Shown here: piece by piece, positions 35,244-47,894 of the stretch | Layout: each line of letters opens with the position of its first letter | How positions within the stretch are numbered: the first letter of the stretch is position 1 | Assembly: GCF_000003605.2 (NCBI RefSeq) | Contig: NW_003105606.1 | Coordinates: 160,118 to 215,018, forward strand | DNA: 54,901 nt | Source: Saccoglossus kowalevskii | Lineage: Eukaryota > Hemichordata > Enteropneusta > Harrimaniidae | Direction of reading: 5' to 3' | Notes under the pieces: model-generated | What the model saw: the letters and a program-made list of their open reading frames with translations, nothing else | What the model was told of the DNA's origin: nothing | Databases searched by the model: none | Program-made: the position numbers and the translations under genes

Positions 35244-38200
35244 AAAAAATAAAAATAGATATATATAATTATGCGTCTACCACCGAATTTGTCGCTGCAT
35301 CTGGTCTATGTATAACAACTTTTATTGCTTAAGTTAATGAAATTTAAAAATTACTCTAATCAAATGTATTTTATATAGAACAAATATTTTATAAACATTT
35401 CCTGTAATGTAATATATATATAACATTGTAAACGTTATTATTGATGTTTTATTGTTAATGTGTGATGTTAAGTTGTACTGTGTATATATTATTCTAACTG
35501 GATTAGATAAACCTATTTTCATTATGTATCATTCGAATCGTGTCATTTGTGTACGAGTTTTCATGAGCCTGTTTGAGTATAAAAGATGAAGCCAGAAAAC
35601 GATATAAAATATGATGCAAGATGTATCTTGGTCTAAGCCTCAACATGTCATCGACCCCTCCCTCCCAAGAGTTGGTACCAGGGCTTTATCGGACTTGGAA
35701 ACCACATATTTGTACTTCTGGAGTAGTCAGCTGGCGAACAAGTACGATATACTACCACATTTGTATGAGAGCCGCCATCTTGAATCTATTGATTTATAAT
35801 TTTATTGCGCATTTAAGATGGCGGCCCAATTTAGTAAATGTCGCACTTGCGCGCAAGCTAACTGTGTTCTGAAGTATTCTGCGAGTCCCAACTTTCTGCA
35901 CGATACCCTCAATTCAAAGCTGCATAACTAAATTCGCAGAAAACAATCTCATTTGCATAAACTAACAATCGTGACTAACAATCTTCTCGTCGGTAAAACT
36001 GTACTGCGCGCTCAAGGGGAAAGTTTTGTGCAACGGGCCGGGTTTTCAGCATTTCCGGATTTCAAAAAATCGAATACAAAAACTGTTAGCACTGTTGTAA
36101 TAGATGATCTTCCGATAATCACTGAATGAAATCGTCAAAAGCAGTTTTATAGGTGATTTTCAAGAGTTTTTTGAACTGCGATTAGCAGTATATGGAAGCA
36201 GCGTCAGTCTCGTTCGAATAATTAGATCGGACTGCCATTCCAATGAGCGCAGCCCTTAGCGCAAACTCCGCACAGTTCGATACGCGTTACTTATCACTGC
36301 ACAAAGCAGCTTTGCATAGAACACATTTGCATATTCGAATATGTTCGAACTACAAGACCCTGTCGGTTAACAAAGTTATGCGCAAGTCACTTGGTTACTT
36401 TAGTCACTTTAATAAGAAGTTTCACGCCCCGACTTTGAATAAAATGTTCAGTTAATTAGATTAAAATCTACACGACTTGCGTTAGAAACGTACAATCCTT
36501 TCCCAGATGAGAAAGCATTAGATTGTACAATAAATAACTTTATAAATTTACAAGAACCTTTGTGTTCCATGGCAGTTATACGCGGAAAATCGAACCCGTT
36601 CAAGCCAGAAATAGTATTGAAATATTCAGCAGAATACAATATGAACGGAAATGTTAGGAAACCATTTTCAGTGAAATTAGTATTTAATGTTTCTTTCCCA
36701 ACTATATTCGTTAACAGAACGTTTTTTCCCTCCAAGTTTTAGTGTATCACGTGCGCAGTTTCACTACTATAACATTACCTTGCAAAATATAGTTCGCGAT
36801 AAAATGGTTCGTATTTACGTTTTTACTGAAATCTGACATTAATGAATAGTTCGGATGTCGCATACGTTTTTTTACACTTTTTGTAGTTAGTTTTCAAATG
36901 AAACAACCGCGGGAAAAATGGCCGTGCGTAGTGAGGTGATTGACCACAAAATTGAAGGCTGCCTGTGGCAGGTCTCATGCCACTAATTAACCAATGGCTG
37001 CTCGTAGCCATTTAAATGCCCAGCAAGAACCAATGAAATTTTTTAAATATTATTTTTCTCAGGTGCTCCCTGTTTGAGGGCGTAATCACCTGGGTCAGAG
37101 GTGAGACCAACATGTGGTCTTTTGTTTACTACTTAGCGGCTGTGTGGGTTTATTCTGTGTGTTAATGGATGTTCTAATCTTGGTGTTTTTCCAGTGATTT
37201 CTCTTGGTGCAATCCAAATACAGTAGGTGTGTCTTGTTTACCTGAGATTTGCAAGAGTTTGAGCTGGCCAACATGTTAGTTTTTTTCATATGGTTGATTA
37301 CTGGCATGTTGATTTCCCATTTTTGAGTCATATTTTCAACTTTCTTCGTCATTTTCATATAGCAATCTCGTCATATGTTAACATTGTCGTCTATGGAAAT
37401 TCAATTAGTGGTATGAGCCCTGGCAGAGGCACTATTGCGTAGAGCGCAAAGGCCTCTGGGAAGGAGATTGTCCTTAGCGTTGTGTCGTGAAGCTTCAGCG
37501 CACCCCTTAGTTTCACGATATACTGCAGCGACGCTGCCCCCTGGTCAATAATAAACCCCGTTGCAAAACTTCCTTAACTTCAGTGCGCAGACGCATGGCA
37601 GCTTGTTTCTACGGACGATAGCTTGTCGTGGGACGACAGACTTCTGTCGAAACGTTCCATCAGTTCAAACGGCGCCCTCTCGAGCCAATCCCCTCTGGAT
37701 ACCCACTACTATCTCTACACAAAGCTGTTTTGCATATTGAGACCCTCTTGAACAGTGCATGGAGGTAATGAACAGTAACAAGACTACTTCCCACGCGTGC
37801 AACTCAAATTTGGTTATTCGGGATCGTCTCATAGTTGAGTTTGTGATGTTTTCTCGACTTTAATTGTTTAACTATTGCACAACAACTCACAGAGCCCATA
37901 TGATAGTGCGCGTCTCATAGCAACATATAACGTTCTGTGACGTAGTTCCACCCCGAGAATTTAAAACTTTCCTGTCAATAGTGCCATTTATATGACACAA
38001 GAAATAAAAATATATTTAAACTTCCTAAAGTGAGCAAAACGTTTTGTCAAAAAAGTATATTATTGTCAGGTTCACAACATTGAACTTTGTAATGAAATTA
38101 AGAACAGAGTGAAAGACCTGCGCATAACTGTTAAACCAATACTCTTAAATCAATGAATTGATTCATACTGGTGTAATATAGATTTTGTTATTCACCACTA

Positions 38201-38783
38201 ATATTAGTTTTGTATTACTTTATTTTCACAGGGGAGTATAGTTGACGGGATAATGTTGCTCTTTTTGATTTCCTGACCCCACTCGTTATTTAGTGCGTTA
38301 AATGTATTATTTGTTGTACAAGAAATAAAATTACTTACTAAATTACTTACAATGATATTGAGACAAACATTTATTTCGTGACGAAAAAAGTCGCAAGGTT
38401 CGTTTTCCAGGTAAACATTTTCTATGCCTGACTGATTACTGCCGCTGGTGACGAGCTTTGAAGATTACCGAATGCCGTCAACATGATATTCTGATAATTT
38501 TACGAAATGTAGACAATTACTTGTTTTCATAAATATTGCGAAATATAATAATTTAAACTCAAACGAGAGGTGTCTATCCTCGGGGCGGAGCTACGTCACA
38601 AGACGTTCCACGTTGCTAAGACGCACACCAGTGTACCACGTACATGTATTTCTAAGGGCTGTGCGCGCGTTGCTGAGAAACGCCGAGCGAAGCCTGAAAG
38701 CCGGTGACAATAGCTAAATTCAAGAAAACACAAACTCAATTTTGAAAGTAATCCTAAACAACTAAATGTATATACATTGTATC

Positions 38784-38981
38784 ACAATGTTAGTTTTACG
38801 ATGTAGTTATTCTTGGGGCGGACATCCGGGCATTTTCACCACCTGGCAACCATCACGGTGAAAACAAAACTCTCAGAAAACGGTAGTTTGGGATAGTTAT
38901 CGAGACTATCCAAACAGTGTAACAAGATTAGCCCTGAATGTCCGCCCCCCGAGAATAACTACATCGTAAAACTAACATTGT
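38784..38981. mobile_element. 198-bp MITE with about 43-bp near-perfect TIRs
   Basis: The left end 'acaatgttagttttacgatg' continues through 'tagttattcttggggcggacat'; the right end is its reverse complement with one or two changes in the G/C run. The centre is unique. No transposase is present. Confidence 0.85.
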
Positions 38982-39054
38982 AATATGGGGGTTTAAATAA
39001 ACACGTTTACACCCACAAGACTGTTAGGCTAATGTACGAATAATACATCAGTAT

Positions 39055-39145
39055 TGACAAGGTCGCGTAAGTTGCGCCCTCCGCGGTGCGCCAGTCCCAA
39101 CTGCCGTTCGGTCGGCGAGGGCGCCACTCGCGTGCATATCTGGCT
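39055..39145. mobile_element. Palindromic MITE-like element, copy 2 (inverted to 24011-24127)
   Basis: Reverse-orientation match to 24011-24127: 'tgacaaggtcgcgtaagttg', 'cgccctccgcggtgc', 'ttcggtcggcgagggcgcca', 'ctggcta'. The centre is about 25 bp shorter than in copy 1. Confidence 0.7.
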
Positions 39146-40388
39146 ACGTCGTACACACTATCTTGTTATTGGGAAACCAGGATTGTAATAAATAATAATC
39201 TTTATTGCATAATCGTATTCTTATTTAGATATTGACTCAGAAAAAGAAAATTACATTAAAGATGAAAAACTGAGGAAGTAACAAAATGGAAGCGCTAAAA
39301 TTGAAAAGAATACTAGTAATAAAAAAATAGTTTATTTAGCTGGTAGTTTTTTTGAAATGATTTTCTCTGGCATTGAAACATTTTTTTTAATTTTGTGGCC
39401 GTTATTGCTTGTTATCATGTTAATCAATTTATTGGTAATAATGTTGTTGCAATGTATTATTGTAATTGTACATTATAGCGTGTGACATGGGAGTGTGTAC
39501 AAATCCTCAGCAGTTGCTGGGTTGGTGTGGCTTGTTAGCTGTTGTACATATCTGGTAGCGTCGCTTACGTGTGGGCTTCAAATACGAACACAGCGTTCAG
39601 CACCATCAATGTGGTGAACCTCATTGACGGTGCTGAGTGTTGCGTTGCATGAAACGTAAACTTCCATTGACCTCACTGTGATGACGCATGCGTTGTGGAA
39701 TACGAAAAAAAGAGCCCGAGGTTATGACGTCGACATGAATATTATTTTAACGGGAAATTATTAATAGAAAGCATTTAGTATGAAACGCCGAAATCACGTA
39801 TATTCGGTCTTGACCCCCCCACTCTGTCTATTGTGATTATTTGAAGACTGTAAACGTTTTCTATCATACTAAACTGGTCACCAAATTTAACAGCCGTTTC
39901 TGCGTTTTACACTCAAATATACTTGAGCCACGCGAAGGAAAGCATCAAATCAGCAGGAGAAAGCATCAACAGGCCTTTATTGTATACAGCGCCACCAGTG
40001 GCTGTTCTCGGCTCCACGCGTCAGTTCACAGGTCGTAAATTCTTTCCTTATCAATCGGACAACGGGTGAAAGGGCGATACCCTCGTGTGTATTCAAATCA
40101 GCATCATTTCATTGTTTTCATGAAATTATAATTGTACAAGGACTATAACTAGAATAACGGCAGATACGTAAGAAGTTAGTTGTACTTGGCGCCACCATCG
40201 ACAAACTTGTTCCATTAGGTCATTCAACCAGGAAGCATATTAGTTGTCATGTTGTTGACTTGAAACTTAGACAACTAATATTGTCTGAGCTTGAAACAAT
40301 GTTTTCGCAAGGGTTCGACTTTTTCTGATTTCCCCGGGCTCTTAGTGGATTTGATTTCTAAATAAGGTGCCGTATATTTCTGGGGGAA

Positions 40389-43300
40389 ATGATTGTATTC
40401 TCCTGGATTTGGATTAGTTGTCTCTTGGGTGTGGTGGCGCCAGTTCCGCTTCGAATTGAAGTCGTGGACTCCGCTGTAATCAGTTTCATCTTGCCGTCAC
40501 TAAATAGATATATATCGAATTATTTATGGTGGAATTTCAGCATAGACCATGGTAATTACTTTTTACACAAAGACCTACTGCTAAGCTCTGATGAAAGGCC
40601 AGGAATTCGAACAAACTACAGCAACTCGCCTTGGACCGTCGACTTTCCGATACAGCTGTTTAAAGAGACCGGCACTTGGAGAGAGATTCGCAAACTGCTC
40701 ACCTCGCTCGGTGAAACAAATAAGATGTACCCTAGGTATGTAAAGACTATTGCCTCTTGGCGAACGGACCAGGTGTTTCTACAAAGCTGCATTGACGATA
40801 ATGATTATCTAGCGTTTGTATGCCTAACAGAGTCGTGGAAGAAAAACTGGTATGGTGAGTTAACGTTTTACAGTAGTCATGGTAACCACACTGAGGTAGA
40901 ACGAGTGGTCCATGTCAAACCTGGCCGTGTGGTTCTGGCATCCTGTGGTTCAAAATTTGCTATAAAACCCCCTGCAATTAACAGCAATGTTGGAAATAAG
41001 ATGCTGGTAGTTATGGCAACCGCATCCCAGAAAGTTAGTCAAGCGGCAGAGAAGGTGCTGTTGGATGAAAAAGATGCATTGAAGAAAATAATAACAGCAA
41101 ATCATTACTGGTTTCCCTTGACCAGCTCAGAAGAGCCCCCGAATGTGAATGCGAAAGATTTCCTCTCAAATCATGTACAAGTTGGAGATCTTGGGGATGT
41201 TTACGTCTTTGACGGAGTCTTCCATGATGAAGATATTCATTCTGCTGCTCAGTTTATACTAAAAAATGCTACCTACCATGAAGTGATCCCAGAAGAAAAT
41301 ACTGACAATGTATACTGGGTGTCAGGTAGGCAACAGTGATTACTTACTTAAATGAGACCCATCAAAGTGGTCATTGTTTTACATTATGGTCATTTAAGAA
41401 ATTCTCAAGAAAATATATTTTTATTTTTTATTAATACATGAGATTCTATTGACAGATAGCTGCATCTGTGTTTATAATTATATTCATAAAAGTCTGTAAA
41501 TGTTGATCGTCAACTTTTATTCAAATTCAAACATTCAATAGTGATAGGCTCAAGAGCTCAACATTGTCTACACCAATAATGCGCATACATTAGAAACTAA
41601 CTTATTAATATTAATTAGATCTCATGATGATATCATTTTTAGATTGGTGTCAATTTGGAACCTAATTAAAAAAAACAATCTTTGAAAATGAGAAAATATG
41701 TAATCAGAAATTCAATATATGTTGTAAATATTATTATGATAATATTATATTTGGCAGGTTACAATATCGCGTCATTTGTGAAGTCGCATTTGTGGCTCGT
41801 TGGTAAACAGCTGATTAAATACGTTACTGGTGACGCTGACTACAGTCCATACGATGTGTCATGTAATTTGATCCGCACATCTGACTATAGTCAAATACAC
41901 AAGGACTGTGCGCATGGAAATGATGAATTTACCTTTCTGCTGTATTTGAATAAAGACTGGAAGGTATGGAACTTCTATATTTTGAGTGGATTTTTTGCTT
42001 GGGAATTTTCATTAAAGTAAGAAATTATCCATTTAAAAATTCGAGGTGCAAAAAAAAAATGCCAAACCCACTCCTAGATGACATAATAGTGAAATAGACG
42101 CTCACTTATCAACCGGCTTTACCTTTTCTACAAAAAACGATTACTTGAATCTGAATATCTTTGGTTCACATCAAAAATTGTGTCCTCTACTTGAAGTCAG
42201 CCTCGTTTAGAAACTGTCCAATCAGACAAATAAATAACACACAAATACAGCACATCCAATATTGCAATATTAGCCGAGGGAATCTACGTGTCAGGAAATT
42301 TACAAATATTAGTAAGAAAATGACACACACACACACACACACACACAGCTCGGCTTACGCTCTGCCATATTGAAGATGACAACCCTGCAGCTACTTCAAT
42401 GAAATATTCGCATTTTTGAGATTTTCTCCATTTCTTGTTTTTTCGCAGTTTGGTAAAAAAATATATAGGTTAGGGAATGAACTCTATACAATATTTTGAA
42501 GTCGCAAAACATGAGCCGATTTAGTTATTTTATAACTTGCTTCAAACATGATTAAAGTCTCTTGAGATACTTTTGTCAATTATAAGTTTTACCATCAGGC
42601 CGATATCAGCCTCACACTGATAGTGTTATTAATAGTATTTGTATAGATTACGATATCAAAAATAGCATACAGACACGCATGACTGGCTATAAGTCTGTTC
42701 TGATGACGTTTGATATTTACATATTGTCCAATTTATATGGTGATTAATTCTAGCATGGGTGACCTGTGATCTGATTGGTGAAAATGTTAGAATATAGTTA
42801 TTGCAAGGAGAATGTGCAGTCACGTCGGTCCTCGCACGATACAAGTCAATATTCGTGAGGCGATTCGTAAAGTAGTAAATAGTTCTTGTAATGAGGTGAT
42901 GTAACTCATAGTGCTTGATGTAACAACAGATTTGCTGACGTTGTAGTACCAAATTAATTTGTTTTTCTATTATACATTCAGATCGAGTACTACGGTGAGA
43001 CAATATTTTTTGATGATTCTGATGAACTTGAGCCAGTGTTGGCAGTCAAGCCCAAATTTGGAAGAATTGTAATATTCAACTGTCTAATTCCACACTCAGC
43101 AAGACCCCCTAGTATATTGGTAAATGGTAAGTTCACATTTCAGCAAAACCCCCTAGTATATTCACGAATGATAAGTTCACATTTAGGAAGGTCCTCTAGT
43201 ATATTGGTGAATGATACAAGTCCACATTTAGAAAAGTCCCCAGCAAGACCTTCTAGTATATTGGTGAATGATAAGTTCACATTTCAGCAAAACCCCCTAG

Positions 43301-44720
43301 TATATTGGTGAATGATAAGTTCACATTTAGGAAGGTTCCCTAGTATAATGACAAGTTCACAGTTCAGCAAAACCCCCTAGTATATTGGTGAATGATAAGT
43401 TCACATTTAGGAAGGTTTCCTAGTACATTGATGAATGGTAAGTTCACATTTCAGCAAGACCCCCTAGTATATTGGTGAATGATAAGTTCACATTTAGGAA
43501 GGTCTTCTTGTATATTTGTGAATGATACAAGTCCACATTAAAGATCCCCTAGTATATTCATGAATGACGAGTTCACATTTCAGCAAGATCCCATAGTATA
43601 TATGAGAATGACGAGTTCACATTTAGAAAGGTCCCTTAGTATATTGGTGAATGATAATTCACATTCCAACAAGACCTTCTAGTATGTTGGTTAATGGTAA
43701 GTCCATATTTTAGCAAGATTCCCCAGTATACTTGTGAATGATAAGTTCACAGTTCAACAAGACCCCCCAGTATATTGGTGAATGGTAAGTCCACATTTAG
43801 TAAGATTTCCAGGTATATTTGAAAATGATGTGTCATCCCCTAGTCTATTGGTGAATGACAAGTTCACATTCCAGGAAGATACTATGAAGATAGTATGTTG
43901 GTGAATGGTAAAAATCCACATTTAGCAAGATCCCCTAGTATATTTGAGAATGATGGGTTCACATTTAGGAAGGTCCTGTAGTATATTGGTGAATGGTAAG
44001 TCCATATTTTAGCAAGATTCCCCAGTATATTGGTGAATGATAAGTCTCCACAATATCACAGAGCATCTATGTGATTAGATATTGTTAGAAAAGTGACAAT
44101 TTTCTAATTATTATGCAAATTATTTGCACAGATTTTAACCCAAAACTGATCAGGTCTATGCACTGTTGGTCTATACTGTAAAATGATTAATTATTCACTG
44201 GGTTTTAATTTTGCTCATTTCACTGACTGGAAATATGCCTGAAATGCTAAATCAGCGAAATTTAAACCCAGTGAATAATTAATCATTTTACAGTATATAC
44301 ACATAAGGTATCTCCCATTTTGTGCTCTTTTATATTTTATTTATAGTATCGAAACTTACATAAACTACTAGATTACAAGGAATCTGACAATGAAAGATAA
44401 ACTCGGATTCCTTCAGTGTATATCACTAAATGTTCTTTTTACCTGTTTATCTCTCTCCTCCAGGAGCACGTTTGACATTTGCCGTCAAAGTATCAAACAA
44501 GAAGGTATTCCAGAACACTTCTAGTCTCCATGACGACAAACTAACTCTCATTGAATTCCTGGAAACTGCTAATGAGGACACAATTGAAAAAATTGGACGA
44601 AACAAACTGAACCGCATTTTTGACCAAATCGACCAAGGTACAGCATCCAGTGATGAAGTGACTGAATGTTTGAATATATTTGAGGAAGCAGAAAAGGAAT
44701 ACATTTTAGAACTTATCTGA
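40389..44720 (+). CDS. Secreted 2-oxoglutarate/Fe(II) dioxygenase (prolyl-hydroxylase-like), 514 aa, four exons, degenerate duplicate domain
   Basis: Exons are 40389-41325, 41758-41963, 42982-43126 and 44464-44720 (stop 44718-44720), with GT-AG borders and phases 1, 0, 1. A hydrophobic start (about 1-19) looks like a signal peptide and sequons at N49, N76, N166 and N293 fit the secretory route. The C-terminal half (about 270-440) carries the double-stranded beta-helix signature: H360-K-D362, GETIFFDD (386-393), VKPKFGRIVIFN, distal H419 in IPHSARPP, and R432 in ARLTFAVK. By family knowledge H/D/H bind iron and the Arg binds 2-oxoglutarate; such enzymes hydroxylate proteins or small molecules. 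The N-terminal half (about 24-215) aligns to the same fold (YGELTFYSS, VKPGRVVLASC, KPPAI), but the matching residues are L131, S133, F190 and K204, so it should be inactive. The last 70 residues are acidic and helical. The substrate is unknown. Confidence 0.85.
42323..42348. repeat. Microsatellite (ca)n
   Basis: About 13 perfect CA dinucleotides within the second intron of the oxygenase gene. Confidence 0.95.
43096..44045 (+). repeat. Minisatellite, 44-bp unit, about 22 copies, seeded by the exon 3 / donor boundary
   Basis: The unit reads roughly 'cagcaagaccccctagtata', then 'ttggtgaatg', then a donor-like 'gtaagt' or its variant 'ataagt', then 'tcacattt'. The first unit overlaps the end of oxygenase exon 3 (coding ARPPSILVN) and the true donor at 43127. 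Later copies keep GTAAGT at 43438, 43697, 43785 and 43996 and GTAAAA at 43908. 'tttcag' acceptor-like ends occur in other units. The array fills the first part of the third intron. Confidence 0.92.
44172..44297. mobile_element. 126-bp MITE with about 40-bp TIRs (TACTGTA group)
   Basis: 'tatactgtaaaatgattaat' plus 'tattcactgggttt' faces its reverse complement ending at 44297. It lies in the last oxygenase intron. A partial relative with 'aaacccagcgaataattag' is seen near 53360-53380. Confidence 0.85.
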
Positions 44721-46445
44721 TGAGGTCTTGGATAGTTTATGAATAGGTTTCACACAGTCATGTTAACATACGGTATGAAATTTTCATCCAAGAGAGTATA
44801 TTGTTCAAAAAAATATGTTGTTATATGTGCCATATTGGTGATCTTGAATGAACTGAGTATTCTCATTTTGACTCCCTAGAATTGTCAAATAATGACTTCT
44901 ATCATTACTGCCCGACAAGGTGACATGTGATAATACTTGATCTCGGCATCAGTAGGTAGAATCAAAGAAAGCTTGGGATGAACTCTCATAGGCTGAGATT
45001 CTTGGCAATGCATTAAGATGAAATAGGATATATTTGAAAACTAGCCTTATTAACAAGGAGCCAAAAGACTAATATAGATCTGCAATATCTCCAGCATTGA
45101 AGTTTGTAATACCAACCAATAAAGGCCAATTGGCCTGTCACTCGATGTTTTTTTCCAAAAAACGAATTGCATTTCATTTGGGAGTGTTTTCAGGCAGTGT
45201 AGAACACAATTATATCTACATGCACAGATTTCCACTGAAACTATAACAGGTCTACACATTATCACAAAACATCATTGAAATCTAATGATTGGGTCTTGAA
45301 ATATTTATTGAACAGACATGCATGCATGCATACACAGACATTCATTAATATAGATACCTACACAGACAATGCATCCCACATTACTGCACTTGCTACAACA
45401 ATATGTTGAACAAATGTATACATGTGAAAGAATTGATGACCAAACTGACCACAATAAATAGATTTCCAGATTTAGATTTTAGTGGATTTCCACAAAAAAT
45501 CTTATCAGGTCTTAGAATGTAGAAAAGAAATATGGGAGTTATAATGAATCTTTAAAGGAATTCACAAGCAAGTGTAATTAATGTAGAGTGTTCATTATGT
45601 AAAGCAACAAAGAAACAGAAGTTATGAATGCCGTTAATTTAAGTTAAATGATCTCACTTTTATATTCACAATGTCAAAACTATTTACAACGACGGACAAC
45701 AAACATTTTACCCTTATTATGACTTTCCTTTCAATTCGTTACGGGCATGTCAAAAAGATGCACAAGGAGTCGTGAACTTTTAATAGTCGGTGAAAATTAC
45801 CACAAAATCTGAAATGCAAGATTTAAAGAAGATTTCTTTTATTAACATCCATATATAATAACCCTTATTACAATAATGAATACATTACATGATGTTGCCA
45901 TGGCAGCATTTGACTTACATTAGTCGTAACAAGAATGCATTTAATTGGCTATTACCAGCTGTTGACTTAAAAGAATACAGCATGATAGCCATTTTGTGAA
46001 AGCATTCTAAATCCTATATTATAATTTACATGCAGTTATACAAGTCACAGAGATATGTTAAATTTCCATGTAAAAACTATTTACAAAATAAAAACTTTTT
46101 TTTTTTATTTCCCATTGAGTGAATACCAGAATATTCCGTATTCTGGAAACAGAATTGGATTATCCTTCACATAAATACGCAATGACTTCACTCGGTATAA
46201 AATCACATCATTTAACAATCTATAATTAATAACAATTACATAACAAATGACATTTTTTTTTATTCAGTCCCTATAACAGTGAAATACATTAAATGTTGCC
46301 CAAAAATTAAAGTGAAAATACAATGTTTTGAATACATAGTCTTTCAACTGATATGAAAACAGCCTCAAAGGGCACAATCGACCAGTGCTTAAATCATAAC
46401 TATAAAGAGGTGGCTACGTGTATTGGACAAGATTCTTTAAAAGCA

Positions 46446-47012
46446 TACCTCTATGTCAAGATACTAGGTAGAGGAAGCCTCTATATCAAGACGCTCAGTA
46501 GAGGAAGTCTCTATATCAAGACGCTAGGTAGAGGAAGTCTCTAAATGAAGACACTAGATAAAAGAAGACTCTTTATCAAGACGCTAGATAGAGGAAGTCT
46601 CTATATCAAGACGCTAGATAGAGGAAGTCTATATCAAGACACTAGGTAGAGGAAGTCTCTATATCAAGACGCTAGATAGAGGAAGTCTCTATATCAAGAC
46701 ACTAGATAGAGGAAGTCTCTAGATAGAGGAAGTCTCTATATCAAGACGCTAGATAGAGGAAGTCTCTATATCAAGACGCTAGATAGAGGAAGTCTCTATA
46801 TCAAGACGCTAGATAGAGGAAGTCTATATCAAGACACTAGGTAGAGGAAGTCTCTATATCAAGACACAAGGTAGAGGAAGTCTCTATATCAAGACGCTAG
46901 ATAGAGGAAGTCTCTATATCAAGACGCTAGATAGAGGAAGTCTCTATATCAAGACGCTAGGTAGAGGAAGTCTATATCAAGACACTAGGTAGAGGAAGCC
47001 TCTATATCAAGA
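46446..47012. repeat. Minisatellite, 30-bp unit, about 19 copies
   Basis: The unit is 'tagaggaagtctctatatca' followed by 'agacgctaga' or 'agacactagg'. A few units lack two bases ('gtctatatcaag') and one is truncated near 46713. The array ends within about 5 bp of the TIR element that starts at 47016. Confidence 0.95.
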
Positions 47013-47015
47013 TAA

Positions 47016-47894
47016 ATGTACCGTACTCGACCGCGTTAGCGCCCAGGGGCCTCAACTCAGAAAATCACGATTTTGTAGGGGTGGGCGCTTACCCAAGCAC
47101 CCCCCTCGAAAAAGAGTGCAAATGAAAATTTTGATTCATCAAGTGACAGATTACGTCTTTGAGGGAAAATCAAATTACTAAATTAGTTGCGTCGTCATTG
47201 ATTTTCACAATGAAGAAACAGAAATGATCACAAAAAATACGCACATTTTATTACAATATTAATTACGTGCCACCATAATTTACGGAATTAAAAACATTTG
47301 AGTCTGTTGGAACACAGTCGAAGTCAAAATTGTCATATTATTTCCACTGACGAAGTTGTTGGACAAACTCTCGATGAAAATCACTTTCCGCCATGATGCA
47401 ATTGCAGATTTGACCTACAGCAGCATCCTTTGACCTAATGGGTCAAGTTGGTTATTAACTAATCAGAATGCTGTGTTGTACTGAAGACTTTCCGGTAACG
47501 CAATTCGGAAGTGAATAATCAATGTCGAAGCATGATCTGTTGAATTCGATTTCAGCGAATAAACGACATGGTTTTTCAAAAAAACTAGTAATTAGCCATT
47601 TTTGAGAGGTAAACTGAATATGGCATGAAATATTTATTGCATTTTACTTGTATTAACAGGTCATTGTCGAAGCGTAGTTTACACGGTTATTGTGTTCTAC
47701 GCATTCACAACATGTTCACAGCGGTCGATATCCACACTGTATCATATAAAAACGATTACCAAGATTCGTTACGCAAGACCAATGTTTAAATTAGTTGCAT
47801 TTTGAAGGGGTGGGCGCTTTGCCGAATGTGACCCCAAATATAAAAATTGCGCAAAAGTGGGGCATGGGCGCTAACGCGGTCAAGTACGGTACAT
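47016..47894. mobile_element. 879-bp TIR element, non-autonomous
   Basis: The left end 'atgtaccgtactcgaccgcg' continues 'ttagcgccca'; the right end is its reverse complement with one change (ending 'ggtacat' at 47894). A second inner motif, 'ggggtgggcgctt', occurs near both ends but in the same orientation. No ORF of useful length lies inside. No target-site duplication could be fixed. Confidence 0.85.

Larger units (their letters stand above)
35015..40388. other. Intergenic, no recognised gene
   Basis: Contains the palindromic elements at 38784-38981 and 39055-39145. The segment around 37040-37680 has a repeat-like texture ('gacgacagacttctgtcgaaacgttcc' region near 37630), but I could not define borders. 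Short ORFs near 35611, 36243, 36448 and 37095 show no recognisable domain. Confidence 0.45.

Noticed and set aside
36448-36742. Overlapping ORFs of 95 and 60 codons on opposite strands
   Set aside because: Neither has a recognisable domain, and open frames of this size are common by chance in this AT-rich region.
37600-37665. Hammerhead ribozyme or Penelope-type tail near 'cttctgtcgaaacgttcc'
   Set aside because: The GAAAC part and a short hairpin are present, but the required CUGAUGA core is absent and no reverse transcriptase is nearby.
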